A stretch of DNA of 64,000 nt from contig OY782765.1 in the NCBI GenBank assembly GCA_963678275.1, positions 3,348,001 through 3,412,000 of the forward strand, in the 5' to 3' direction. How positions within the stretch are numbered: position 1 is the stretch's first letter; the number at the start of each line of letters is the position of its first letter. Both the position numbers and the translations under genes were made by a program. Origin of the DNA: G963677445 sp963678275 (GTDB lineage: Bacteria > Bacteroidota > Ignavibacteria > Ignavibacteriales > Melioribacteraceae). The notes beneath the pieces are model-generated. The model ran no database searches. It saw only the letters and a program-made list of their open reading frames with translations, and was not told the origin of the DNA. Below, piece after piece: positions 37,120 through 45,730 of the stretch.

Positions 37120-37365
37120 TCTTTCCCTCCGCGAAAAAAAAATAGGGGAAACCATCCTTAAATAAATTACTTAACAAATTTACTGAATTTAAACTAAATA
37201 AATAAAACAAGACAATATATATTCTGAATAAATCTTTTCAGTAAAAATTAATGCACTTAATTATTACTGGCATAAAACAAAAATATTTGTTATTCTTATT
37301 TTCATGAAAATATTTTGTGGCGTTTTCAGGGTGTTTTATAAAAAGTTGTAAATGAAGGAGCGGTG

Positions 37366-38439
37366 ATGAATATAATTTATTTCTTTTTATTTTTTTCAAT
37401 GACAATTTATTCTCAGCAGGATGTAATTTTTGACATTCCTGAGAATGAAACATTAATCACACACAGTAAATACAAAAACACACTACTTGTTACCACACTG
37501 GTTGATCACAGATCATACATGACAAGATCATTTAATGATAGTGGCGAAATTCTTTGGGAAAAAGAATTATACTACCACGATTGTGAAAAGGTTTATCAGA
37601 TACCTGAAGAGAAATTATTGTTTTTCAGAGATGGCTCCCACGATGACATAGGATATTTTGATAGTGTTTTTTGTGTCGCCATAAACTCCGAGCAGATATT
37701 TTGGAAATTTTCCATTGGAAAGGGAAATAGCAGTATTTCACCCGAACACAATTATATTCTGACAAAAAATAATGGCTATGGCGGCTCAAAGTTTGAAATA
37801 TTTGATATTCGCAAAATGGAAAAAGTCGCTTCGGTTACAGATAAATTATTTTTCCGGGCTGAATGGATAAATGACAGGCAGTTTGTTTTTGTTGAGCCGG
37901 TTCCGAAAGGGATATATAGCATAAACGATTCGTATGAATATATTTCCGGAGCGAGGATAAAAATTTATGACCTTGATAGCGGCAGATTTATCATCTCAAA
38001 AAAGGTCGCGGATTTGAACGGCAAATCACTTAAGGTTGGGAAAACCTACTCGGATGGTGATCTTTTATTGACAGACAAAAATTTTATATACCTCGTAGCT
38101 TCAGGAACACATGAGAAAGAAAGAACTCTTCTGAAATACGATTTTGAACTGAATCTGATCTCCACAAAGGAGATCTCCGGCGGATTTGATCCATGGCAAA
38201 AATTTTTCCTTATTGAAAATAAACCGTTTCTGAAAATCTCGATCCGTGAAAACTCTGCCACACAAAATATTCTGGTCAACCTTGAAACCAATGAGATTTT
38301 TAATGAAAATAGCAGGTTTTGTAAGGAGCTCGAAAAGAAATATGGCGATAACTTTTATTACAGAAAATTTATTCATGATACAGATAAATACTTTTTACAA
38401 GAGAATTGCAGTCGTATAATATTCAGGAGGCAGAAATGA
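37366..38439 (+). CDS. Secreted PQQ-like propeller protein, paralogue 1
   Basis: 357 residues from the ATG at 37366 (AAGGAG with six bases spacing; a GTG lies one codon earlier). Signal peptide MNIIYFFLFFSMTIYSQ. The mature protein has repeated beta strands with the pattern of quinoprotein-like propellers (NDSGEILWEKELYYH, NSEQIFWKFSIGKG, LLKYDFELNLIS). No T9SS tail, no lipobox, so periplasmic or exported by another route. The stop overlaps the start of the next, homologous gene by ATGA, giving coupled translation. No enzyme residues recognised. Confidence 0.78.
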   Translation: MNIIYFFLFFSMTIYSQQDVIFDIPENETLITHSKYKNTLLVTTLVDHRSYMTRSFNDSGEILWEKELYYHDCEKVYQIPEEKLLFFRDGSHDDIGYFDSVFCVAINSEQIFWKFSIGKGNSSISPEHNYILTKNNGYGGSKFEIFDIRKMEKVASVTDKLFFRAEWINDRQFVFVEPVPKGIYSINDSYEYISGARIKIYDLDSGRFIISKKVADLNGKSLKVGKTYSDGDLLLTDKNFIYLVASGTHEKERTLLKYDFELNLISTKEISGGFDPWQKFFLIENKPFLKISIRENSATQNILVNLETNEIFNENSRFCKELEKKYGDNFYYRKFIHDTDKYFLQENCSRIIFRRQK

Positions 38440-39725
38440 AAGCAATGATTTTTTATTTATTTTTATTCACATCTGTTTACCTGGCTCAAAATCCAAATGA
38501 GTACATTTTCCCGGATAGGGAAGTCATCATTAACCACAACGAATACAAAACTAATTTGACTGTGGTTACTTTTAATTATAATTTCAACTTCCATAGCGGT
38601 ATTTATCTCTTTAATAAGAATGGCAGTTTAATTTGGGAAAGAAAATTTACTGATCGGGAGAAAATAATTCTGAATGCTTTCCAGGTTTCAGATGATAACA
38701 TTGTATTTATTGAAGAAGGTGATGATAATGAATCAGAGACAAATGATAAAATCTTTTGCATAAACTTTAAAACAGGTCAGCAAATTTGGACAGCCGAATC
38801 GGTATCAGATGATTACAGACTCTCACAAGATAATAATTATCTCATAACCAGGTGCTCCGCCCGGAACAGGACATCGGAATTTACAATATTCAATACAAAA
38901 AATGGCGAGAAAATTCCGTTAAATTTCACACTTAAACATTTCGTTGCAGAATGGCTGGACAATAACAGAATTGTAATATCAGAACCAATCATCAGGAAAG
39001 AAGTTGTTCAGGAATCCAATGAACTGGTACGGCTACAAAGAGAGATGGAGATAATTAATAAAAATAAACACAACCTTTATGCGAGAAAACATCAGGAAGT
39101 TATTACTGAGAAAGAATTTCGCAGTGAAAAAGATCAAATCAAGGAAAAAAAGAAAAAATTATTTAAAGAAATCCGGAAAGAAAAAAGAAAAAATAACTTC
39201 GCTAATTATCACAAACAAGTTACAGGTGTCAAATTAAGTATTTTTGATATTGCAGATCAACGCTTCCTGTTCTCAAAAGAAATAAAAGAGATAAATGGTA
39301 CTAATTGCCGTATTCAAAGGTCAGCAGCTTATAGAAATATTCTAAAAACATATAAAAATAACATCTATTTAGTTGCGGAGGGAGAAAACTTTCCAACAAG
39401 TTTCATTCTTAAATATGATAAATCACTTAACCTTGTTTCTTCCATTCCCATTCGGGTTGAATTAAGCGCGACATTAAGATTCTTTAATTACGAAGATCAA
39501 ATATATTTACTTTCAGGTAACCAATTAACAGAAAAATATGCTGTAAACCTTGGCAAAATGGAAATAATCGAAGATCGTGATTCAGAAATCCAATCAATTA
39601 ATATACAATCAGGTTTGGATATATTTCCCAATCATGTTTTGCATTCTTCGAAGAACTATTCTTTACAGGGTGGTATTGCATACGCAACTATTTCAAAAAT
39701 AATATTTAAGGGAGCAGAAAGATGA
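38436..39725 (+). CDS. Secreted PQQ-like propeller protein with coiled-coil insert, paralogue 2
   Basis: 429 residues from the ATG at 38436, chosen because AGGAGG precedes it and the signal peptide MKAMIFYLFLFTSVYLAQ starts there. It aligns with paralogue 1 at its start (NEYIFPDREVIINHNEYKTN) and in strands such as KNGSLIWERKF and FILKYDKSLNLVS. About residues 200-265 are a Lys/Glu-rich coiled-coil insert (KEKKKKLFKEIRKEKRKNN) missing from paralogue 1. The ATGA overlap couples it to paralogue 1. A third signal-peptide start overlaps its stop at 39,722. Function unknown. Confidence 0.78.
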   Translation: MKAMIFYLFLFTSVYLAQNPNEYIFPDREVIINHNEYKTNLTVVTFNYNFNFHSGIYLFNKNGSLIWERKFTDREKIILNAFQVSDDNIVFIEEGDDNESETNDKIFCINFKTGQQIWTAESVSDDYRLSQDNNYLITRCSARNRTSEFTIFNTKNGEKIPLNFTLKHFVAEWLDNNRIVISEPIIRKEVVQESNELVRLQREMEIINKNKHNLYARKHQEVITEKEFRSEKDQIKEKKKKLFKEIRKEKRKNNFANYHKQVTGVKLSIFDIADQRFLFSKEIKEINGTNCRIQRSAAYRNILKTYKNNIYLVAEGENFPTSFILKYDKSLNLVSSIPIRVELSATLRFFNYEDQIYLLSGNQLTEKYAVNLGKMEIIEDRDSEIQSINIQSGLDIFPNHVLHSSKNYSLQGGIAYATISKIIFKGAER

Positions 39726-39790
39726 GGAAAATTATTTTTTATTAATTGTTATTACATCAACCGTTCATTGTCAAATATATGTTTTCCCCT
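39722..39790 (+). pseudogene. Broken start of a third propeller paralogue
   Basis: An ATG overlaps the stop of paralogue 2 (AGATGAGG) with GGGAGCAG upstream, but the frame stops after seven codons (MRKIIFY). One extra T in the TTTTTT run would read MRKIIFLLIVITSTVHCQIY, a clear signal peptide. The reading then ends where the CCCCTACAGGG-bounded element begins. I infer a third operon member lost by a frameshift and replacement with repeat DNA. Confidence 0.6.
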
Positions 39791-39984
39791 ACAGGGCTTA
39801 ATACACTTTTTTTATTACCCCGGCAGCTTGCCCGGAGCTAATGATTGTCGGCGCCTTCAGCGCCAATACTAATTTCAGTCTGTAACAGATAAATACAAAA
39901 CTCTGAAAGGGTGCAGGCAACAGGCCGGGGCAGCGCCCCGGTTAAGAGAAATAATGACATTATCAGAGCCCTGTAAGGGGGAAA
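39782..39984. repeat. MITE-like element bounded by inverted CCCCTACAGGGCT ends
   Basis: The left end TTTTCCCCTACAGGGCT and right end AGCCCTGTAAGGGGGAAA are imperfect inverted repeats. Inside are further hairpins: CCCCGG...CCGGGG pieces, GGCGCC...GGCGCC and GGCCGGGGCAGCGCCCCGG. About 200 bp, no frame. The end core CCCCTACAGGG is shared with the element at 42.93 kb. Confidence 0.6.
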
Positions 39985-41278
39985 GCTGCTAATACAAATA
40001 GATTTGGAAATCTGAAAGCGCCTGCATCAGTCGGGCTAAGAGAGACTTGAAGACTCACCCACTTTTTTCAAAACCATAAGCGCTGTGGTAGTAAAGAAAC
40101 CGGGATGCTTGTTTCCGGTGATCAAACGTGACAAAATACGAATCTCTGATTCATATCTTTATGCGCTATTATCCAATTTTGTCCCTACTTTTTAAAACTC
40201 TATTTAACTTTTTGAGTTGGGGAATAATCTGGACCTACACTGGGGAATTATCTGGTCCCTGGAATTTTGTGTTTAGTGATTTTGTGGCCTTTTTCCCATC
40301 TAAATCTGCGAATTCTGCTGATTCTGTGAAATCTGCGAAATCTGCGAAATCAAAATAATCCGCGGTCCTCTTTTTAATTGTTCATTATTCATTATTAATT
40401 GTCAATTAAAATCCTGCCCTCAGGGAAAATGAACACCCCCTCCGCCATCACCCAACCCGGCCATCATACTCTTACTCATACTCTGATTTTTTAGTACCGA
40501 TGCAGAAAAATAAAAAGGCAATAAGGTTAATTATTCGGTGAGGGAAATTCTCTGCCACTAAGGTTAAAAAACAAAGAATAAGGTTTCATTTCTTTGCGTC
40601 TCAGCGTCTTTGCGTGAGATAAAAACCGATTCGATTTTACCGGGATTTATAAGGCTGAATTCTTTAGGATTTCATCCCGGCGGCTATGGAGTCCCCATTT
40701 GGGAATAATATCTAATTTCAAATTTTGCAGCAACAACTAAAATTATCACCTTGTAAAAACTCTTCAATATCGGTAAGTCGTAATCCCCTCCCCTTAAGAT
40801 GTTAAGGGGAGGATGGGAGGGGTTTGATCTACCTTGAGTCGGAACTAATCTTAAGAGAAGTCCGGTAATTTCACCCCCCGAAATGACAGATGTTTTCACG
40901 CGATCATAATCTTATTGCCTGGAAGTTGAAAAAATAAAGCATAAGGTTCTTAAAAGCTTCTTTGTGGGATTTAGTGTTTTAGTGACTTTGTGGCTTTTTC
41001 CCCGCCTAAATCTGCGTAATCCGCGTAATCAGAGATATCCGCGGTCCTCTTTTTAATTGTTCATTATTCATTATTAATTGTTAATTAAAATCCCGCCACT
41101 TTGCGTAGAATTTAACTCCTTACTTTTAATATTCCATAATATTCCCTTCCCCCGGCATGAGTAAAATATCAGAATCGTTCATAATTTGTTCCAAATCACA
41201 AAGAAATCACCATTTTTATTGACTTTTTGAACCCTCAGCTATTAATTTGTTTTTATAATAGTCGATGCTGTAATTACG
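39985..41278. repeat. Composite intergenic repeat array
   Basis: No gene. 40,000-40,190 is unique and unrecognised. Then a partial end block (40,255-40,425: TTTTGTGTTTAGTGATTTTG, a five-fold TCTGCGAAATC stutter, TTAATTGTTCATTATTCATT), followed by a full copy (40,440-41,125): CATACTCTTACTCATACTCT, GGCAATAAGGTTAATTATTC, TTTGCGTCTCAGCGTCTTTG, GGAGTCCCCATTTGGGAATA, hairpin 40,783-40,838, CGAAATGACAGATGTTTTCA, CTGCGTAATCCGCGTAATCA, TTAATTGTTCATTATTCATT, CACTTTGCGTAGAATTTAAC. The minus frame 40684-40899 parallels those at 12 kb by repeat identity. Confidence 0.8.
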
Positions 41279-42649
41279 ATGATTGATGTGAATAACAAGG
41301 CCAAAATATTACTCGCCGATGATGACGAAGAACTCTGCTCTGTTCTGAATGATGAGCTTAGCGCCGACGGATTTCTTGTAAAAGAGGTCTATGACGGTTC
41401 CGACGCTATCGAAGCTCTGAGTGAAAGTTTCTATGACCTGATACTCCTCGATATTATGATGAAGGAAGTTTCGGGTGTGGAGGTCCTTCGTTTTGTAAAA
41501 GAAAATTATCCGGCGACTGAAGTGGTGATCCTTACCGGCAAAGCCGAAATAGGGATAGCGGTGGAATGCACCCGCCTCGGCGCTTATGATTTTCTTACCA
41601 AACCTTACGATTATGACAAACTTGTGGTTACTATCGACAGGGCGCTTCAGCATAAAAACCTTGTTATTGAAAACAGAATTTTATCCTCAAAAATTACCGA
41701 ACTTCGCCCGGGCCGAATAATAGGCAACAGCGATGTTATTCTCAAAACCCTCTCGCTGGCAAAAAAAGCGGCGGAATCAGAATCGGGCATTCTTATACAG
41801 GGAGAAACGGGCACCGGCAAAGAACTTTTCGCCGAATATATTCATAATAATTCGGGCAGAAGTTCAAAACCTTTTGTCGCGATTAATTGCGCCTCCCTTT
41901 CCGATCAACTGATAGAAAGTGAACTTTTTGGTCATGAGAAGGGAGCGTTCACCGACGCGAAATCGGCAAAGCAGGGACTCGTGGAGGTTGCCAATAACGG
42001 CACCCTTTTCCTCGATGAGATTGGGGAATTAAGCCTCGCGATACAGCCTAAACTTCTTCGGTTCCTCGAAAGCGGTGAATACCGCAGAGTCGGGGGCGTG
42101 AGGAATCTTCGCTCAAATGTCAGGGTAATAGGCGCTACGAATAAAGACCTGATGAAAGAATCGGAAGGTGGCGCGTTCAGGAAAGACCTTTTATTCCGTC
42201 TGAATGTTATTACACTTACTCTTCCCCCTTTGCGTGAAAGAAAAAATGATATTATTCAGCTCGCCAAACATTTTCTGAAAATTAAATCGCCTGTGAAATC
42301 CCCCCGTGTGCTGGCCCCCGAAACTGAAAAAAAGCTGCTTCGTTATCCATTCCCCGGCAATGTGAGGGAACTTCAGCATATAATTGAGAGAGCCGTTGTT
42401 TTTTCCACAGGAAATATTATCCATCATTACGATCTTAACCTGCCGCAATCGGACACCGAAAAAATCGATGAAAAACCGGCAGCCCCGGCTGAACAACTTT
42501 TTGAGATTCGAACCATTGAAGATATGGAGCTTGAGCTGATAAAAAGAACCCTCGATTATTACGAATGGAACCGCGAAAACAGCAGCCGCGCCCTCGGGAT
42601 AAGCCAGAAAACCCTCTACTCAAAAATCAAAAAATATAACCTCGATTAA
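41279..42649 (+). CDS. NtrC-family sigma-54-dependent response regulator
   Basis: 456 residues. Receiver domain 8-125 with acidic pocket D14-D16, phospho-acceptor D58 and K108. AAA+ domain ~145-385: Walker A GETGTGKE (175-182), Walker B LFLDE (243-247), LFRLN arginine region (~305-309). The sigma-54 contact loop reads GAFTDA (222-227) instead of GAFTGA. A FIS-type helix-turn-helix ends the protein (~420-456, NSSRALGISQKTLYSKIKKY). When phosphorylated it would hydrolyse ATP to open sigma-54 promoters. It converges on the pilus operon and could be its PilR counterpart, which is inference; I see no clear -24/-12 site before the pilin gene. No strong ribosome site before the ATG. Confidence 0.94.
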   Translation: MIDVNNKAKILLADDDEELCSVLNDELSADGFLVKEVYDGSDAIEALSESFYDLILLDIMMKEVSGVEVLRFVKENYPATEVVILTGKAEIGIAVECTRLGAYDFLTKPYDYDKLVVTIDRALQHKNLVIENRILSSKITELRPGRIIGNSDVILKTLSLAKKAAESESGILIQGETGTGKELFAEYIHNNSGRSSKPFVAINCASLSDQLIESELFGHEKGAFTDAKSAKQGLVEVANNGTLFLDEIGELSLAIQPKLLRFLESGEYRRVGGVRNLRSNVRVIGATNKDLMKESEGGAFRKDLLFRLNVITLTLPPLRERKNDIIQLAKHFLKIKSPVKSPRVLAPETEKKLLRYPFPGNVRELQHIIERAVVFSTGNIIHHYDLNLPQSDTEKIDEKPAAPAEQLFEIRTIEDMELELIKRTLDYYEWNRENSSRALGISQKTLYSKIKKYNLD

Positions 42650-43355
42650 CCCGCCCCGGCAGATATTCTTGGTTTAAATGCCAGAATATTGAATAGAGTT
42701 TAATGATTTAAATAACAGCGCTCATACTCTAAGGAAGAATTATGATTACTCAGTAAGAAATTAAATTCTACGCAAAATGGAAAAGTTTTTATCTGATTGG
42801 CAGTAAAATTCGGCATTAGATTGCGGCCTGCCCACCTTTCAGACTGTTGCAGGGAAGATGAAAAAAATATTGAATGAGATATTTGAATATTTTGTATGGT
42901 CTTCTGAAGAAAAGGAAATTTTGTTGCAAATATTGTAAATCCCCTACAGGGATTATTTTAAATAATGTCTCATTTTTCCTACAATAATGGAACCTCTACA
43001 AGGTTCTTTTAAAATACCGCATTGTAGATGCGGAAATTATTGCGGAACGTCCCCATGGGGTAGAAATATGTGAAATATTGAAATACAAATCCCTGTAGGG
43101 GGTTTACAAATTATTGGATGACAAATAAATGCAAACAATCTTGTTATCTTTATGAATCTGCAACAACCTGCTTTAGCTGGTCTTTTTGCAAAGAACGCAA
43201 AAAACCGGAATGACAATTAATTAGTAATACGTGGGGAAAGCCAATTCGTCATTCGTCATTCGTCATTCGTCATTGGTTCTGGCAATGCCAGCTTAGGGAA
43301 TTTACAATCTTATTCTGGATACAGGCAATTAAACACATAAGGCATATAACCTCGA
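42650..43355. other. Intergenic region between convergent regulators
   Basis: No gene. It includes an inverted TTAAATTCTACGCAAAATGG end module (~42,760), the MITE-like element at 42,933-43,110, a four-fold ATTCGTC tandem (43,243-43,273), a TTCTGGCAATGCCAG hairpin (~43,276), and a 28-bp duplication of the end of the NtrC-type gene. Confidence 0.6.
42933..43110. repeat. MITE-like element bounded by inverted TTGTAAAYCCCCTACAGGGATT ends
   Basis: Left TTGTAAATCCCCTACAGGG (~42,934) and right CCCTGTAGGGGGTTTACAA (43,092-43,110) are inverted repeats of about 22 bp. Inside lie small hairpins (GGAACCTCTACAAGGTTC) and ATTGCGGAACGTCCCCATGG, which recurs at ~55,829 next to another CCCTGTAGGGGATC end. No frame. 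Confidence 0.65.
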
Positions 43356-43371
43356 TTAACCCGCCTCGGCA
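43344..43371. repeat. 28-bp direct repeat of the 3' end of the NtrC-type gene
   Basis: Matches 42,634-42,661 at 27 of 28 positions (one C/T change). The first copy is the stop-codon region of the NtrC-type gene; the second covers the stop-codon region of the convergent regulator gene. Confidence 0.85.
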
Positions 43372-44048
43372 ACTTCGGCAAGGCCGTTTTCCTTACGGAA
43401 ATCTATCATCTTTTTATCATTAATATATTCCACCAGCTTCGGTTTTTTGACATTCGAAAGCACATCGAGCAAATCAATTATTTTGTTTGCCGCTCCCTCA
43501 ATCGCCTCTGCCCTTTTAAGAATCATTCCACTTGAAATTTCATCCTTTCTGCTCTCCCTGCGCAGCGCCGATGTACATAATTTTATCAATGTAAGGGGCT
43601 GTTTGAATTCATGATTCGCTGTTACAATAGTAGCGGTATATGTTTCTGCCTTTTCATATTCCCTTATAATTTTCTGCGATTCGCTGAACCTTAAAGCGGC
43701 CTTTACCCTTGCCCGCAATTCTGTTATATCAATTGGCTTTTTCACATAATCAAACGCCCCCGATTCAAATCCCTTTTTCAGATCGCTCGAGTCGGTAAGA
43801 GCGGTTACCATTATTACAGGTATATGGCTGGTCCTGTCATCGGAGGTTAGAAAACGGCAGACTTCAAAACCTGATATCTCAGGCATCATAACATCAAGAA
43901 GAATAAGATCAGGTTTTTCCTCCATCGCCACTTCAAGAGCCTGTTTGCCCGAAAAGGCAGGCAAAATTTTATAACCTGAACTTTCGAGTATATTTTTCAG
44001 CAGGACCACATTTCCCGGTTCATCATCAACAGCGAGTATTTTATGCAT
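43356..44048 (-). CDS. Response regulator with histidine-kinase dimerisation helix, no ATPase domain
   Basis: 230 residues from the ATG at 44048 (GAGG with eight bases spacing; another ATG at 44072 is possible). Receiver domain ~1-120: DDEP, phospho-acceptor D in LILLDVMMPE (~52), T in MVTALTD, K in YVKKPID. About residues 135-205 are a DHp-like helical hairpin with the H-box ANHEFKQPLTLIKL, recalling the HELRTPL box of kinases, but no ATP-binding domain follows. It may accept or relay phosphate through this His, or dimerise with a kinase. Last gene on the pilus-block strand, 89 bp after the stand-alone receiver. The C-terminal codons overlap a sequence duplicated from the neighbouring NtrC-type gene. 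Confidence 0.85.
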   Translation of the reverse strand: MHKILAVDDEPGNVVLLKNILESSGYKILPAFSGKQALEVAMEEKPDLILLDVMMPEISGFEVCRFLTSDDRTSHIPVIMVTALTDSSDLKKGFESGAFDYVKKPIDITELRARVKAALRFSESQKIIREYEKAETYTATIVTANHEFKQPLTLIKLCTSALRRESRKDEISSGMILKRAEAIEGAANKIIDLLDVLSNVKKPKLVEYINDKKMIDFRKENGLAEVAEAG

Positions 44049-44137
44049 TTTTGTTTCCTCAGATTTTTCCATTCAGATCCCCAGGGATTATTATAATCCC
44101 TGAATATAATATTTTTACTTAAAGATACAAAACGAAT

Positions 44138-44500
44138 TCACGACTTCAGCACACGGTGAATAGCGGCCAGAAGTTCATCAATATCATACGGTTTGCTCAA
44201 AAATTCATCCGCTCCCATCCTTATAGATTTCATCGCGTCCTCCACATCGGCATAAGCTGTAAGAACAATCACCTTTTTCTCGATTCCTCTCCTTCCCATC
44301 TCGCCAAGCACATGGTACCCGTTTTTGCCGGGCATTTTCAGGTCGAGGAGAATCAGATCCGTAAGCTGGTTGCCGTCGAGGAATCTCAGCGCCGAATCGG
44401 CGTCAGTTACATATCCGACATTGTATCCTATCAGATCAAGTTCGAATGATAATGTCTTGCATAATTCAAGATCATCATCAACAATCAGAATAGATTCCAT
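44138..44500 (-). CDS. Stand-alone response regulator receiver (CheY-like)
   Basis: 120 residues from the ATG at 44500 (GGGGAGGAT upstream; the frame extends further, into the secretin gene, but the receiver starts here). MESILIVDDDLE gives the acidic pocket, D53 region LILLDLKMPGKNG the phospho-acceptor, VLTAYAD the Thr/Ser, and FLSKPYD the Lys. No output domain, so it probably acts by protein contact, as in pilus or chemotaxis control. It begins four bases after the secretin stop, so it belongs to the pilus operon. The likely phosphodonor is the hybrid kinase at 52,970-55,150. Confidence 0.9.
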   Translation of the reverse strand: MESILIVDDDLELCKTLSFELDLIGYNVGYVTDADSALRFLDGNQLTDLILLDLKMPGKNGYHVLGEMGRRGIEKKVIVLTAYADVEDAMKSIRMGADEFLSKPYDIDELLAAIHRVLKS

Positions 44501-44504
44501 TTTA

Positions 44505-45725
44505 TTATTTATCCTCCCCTTCTGAATTTTTAATGCTGTATCCGGCAGCATCGGCCTCATCCTTTTCGTACTGTTCTTTTACCAGATTTCTCCGCTCCTT
44601 CAATCCGGCGATTCTTTCTTTAAGGGTAGGCAGAATGTCTGCTTTAATAAGAATGATAACTTCCTTCTTCGTTAAAGAATATTCATCATAACCTGTAAGA
44701 TATTTAATTCCGAAAACCCACCAGGGCAGATCTTTCAGCACAGGAATTCCTTTTCTTATCGTCTGTGTTTCGGTCACATAAAGACCGCCGATAACTGTTT
44801 CCTCTCCATTGAGCATCAGAACGTCAGTGCTTGCCATGGTTTTTCTTATCTCGGTGCTGACAATATCGGGCAGGGCCGAGCTCCTTTCCACAGCCAGTTT
44901 CAGAAGGCAATATTCCAGTCCGTTATCCTCATAAACATAAGGGGTCACTTCTATTATCGTACCTGTGGAATAAAATACATCTATCACATTACCCGCGAAA
45001 TCGCGCTGTTTTACCGAGATATCGGAACCGATCTGTATCCTTCCCTTCTGTGTATTCCTTACCGCGATTGAAGGTTTTGCTATTATCTCACCCATGTTTT
45101 CATCTTCAAAAAAACGAAAGGCCGAAATAGCGTCTCCCTGGAAAGAGCCGGCTTTAAATTCTGTCTCTGTGCTCAGTGTAAAATCGGGGGGAGTTTCTGA
45201 GGTATTTGTCGAGCTTTCATCATCAAGCAGTGTAAAGGTTCTCACCTCCGAGCCTATATTAACTCCGTCACCTGAAAGCAGCCACTGCCAGTTAATACCC
45301 CTTTCCCGCATTTCTTTTACATTTGCCTCAAAAAATACGGCGCTTATTTTTACTTCTCTCTCATCCGAGGCGGCATAAGTTGATGAGGAGACAGGCTTTT
45401 CCTTTCCATCCTTACTCCTTAACTGTATGCTGCTTTTTGATTCAACAATATCCATGTTATTCATTCTGGCTATCAGATTCAGCGCCTTCCGGTAATTCAT
45501 CTTGTCTATCTGAATTCCAATGGCATCCTTGATTGGTGTTTCCGACTGAATTGACTTTCCCCCAAGCCCCTGGCTTATACCGTTGAGGATCATCATCGCT
45601 TTATCATAAGGCATTTTTTCTGAAAAAGATACAAGTTCGGCAGGATTAACAAAATCTTTAAGCATATCAACCTGTCCGAAAATTTCCGCGCCGATTAAAC
45701 AAAAAAGAATCATCAGTTTTTTCAT
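44505..45725 (-). CDS. Secretin (GspD/PilQ-type outer-membrane channel)
   Basis: 406 residues with a signal peptide (1-17, LMILFCLIGAEIFGQ). A short N-terminal part with one secretin/TonB N-terminal-like domain (~50-110, IKDAIGIQIDKMNYRKALNL) precedes the secretin core (~120-380). The core shows SAVFFEANVKEMRERGINWQ, ISAFRFFEDENMGEIIAKPS, RNTQKGRIQIG, MLNGEETVIGGLY and RKGIPVLKDLPWWVFGI, the last being the family's signature. A charged coiled tail follows. The multimer forms the outer-membrane pore for the pilus or secreted substrate. It is short compared with PilQ (~700) and lacks AMIN and N2-N3 domains. Five bases separate it from the upstream PilO/PilP fusion. Confidence 0.92.
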   Translation of the reverse strand: MKKLMILFCLIGAEIFGQVDMLKDFVNPAELVSFSEKMPYDKAMMILNGISQGLGGKSIQSETPIKDAIGIQIDKMNYRKALNLIARMNNMDIVESKSSIQLRSKDGKEKPVSSSTYAASDEREVKISAVFFEANVKEMRERGINWQWLLSGDGVNIGSEVRTFTLLDDESSTNTSETPPDFTLSTETEFKAGSFQGDAISAFRFFEDENMGEIIAKPSIAVRNTQKGRIQIGSDISVKQRDFAGNVIDVFYSTGTIIEVTPYVYEDNGLEYCLLKLAVERSSALPDIVSTEIRKTMASTDVLMLNGEETVIGGLYVTETQTIRKGIPVLKDLPWWVFGIKYLTGYDEYSLTKKEVIILIKADILPTLKERIAGLKERRNLVKEQYEKDEADAAGYSIKNSEGEDK

Positions 45726-45730
45726 TTTAT

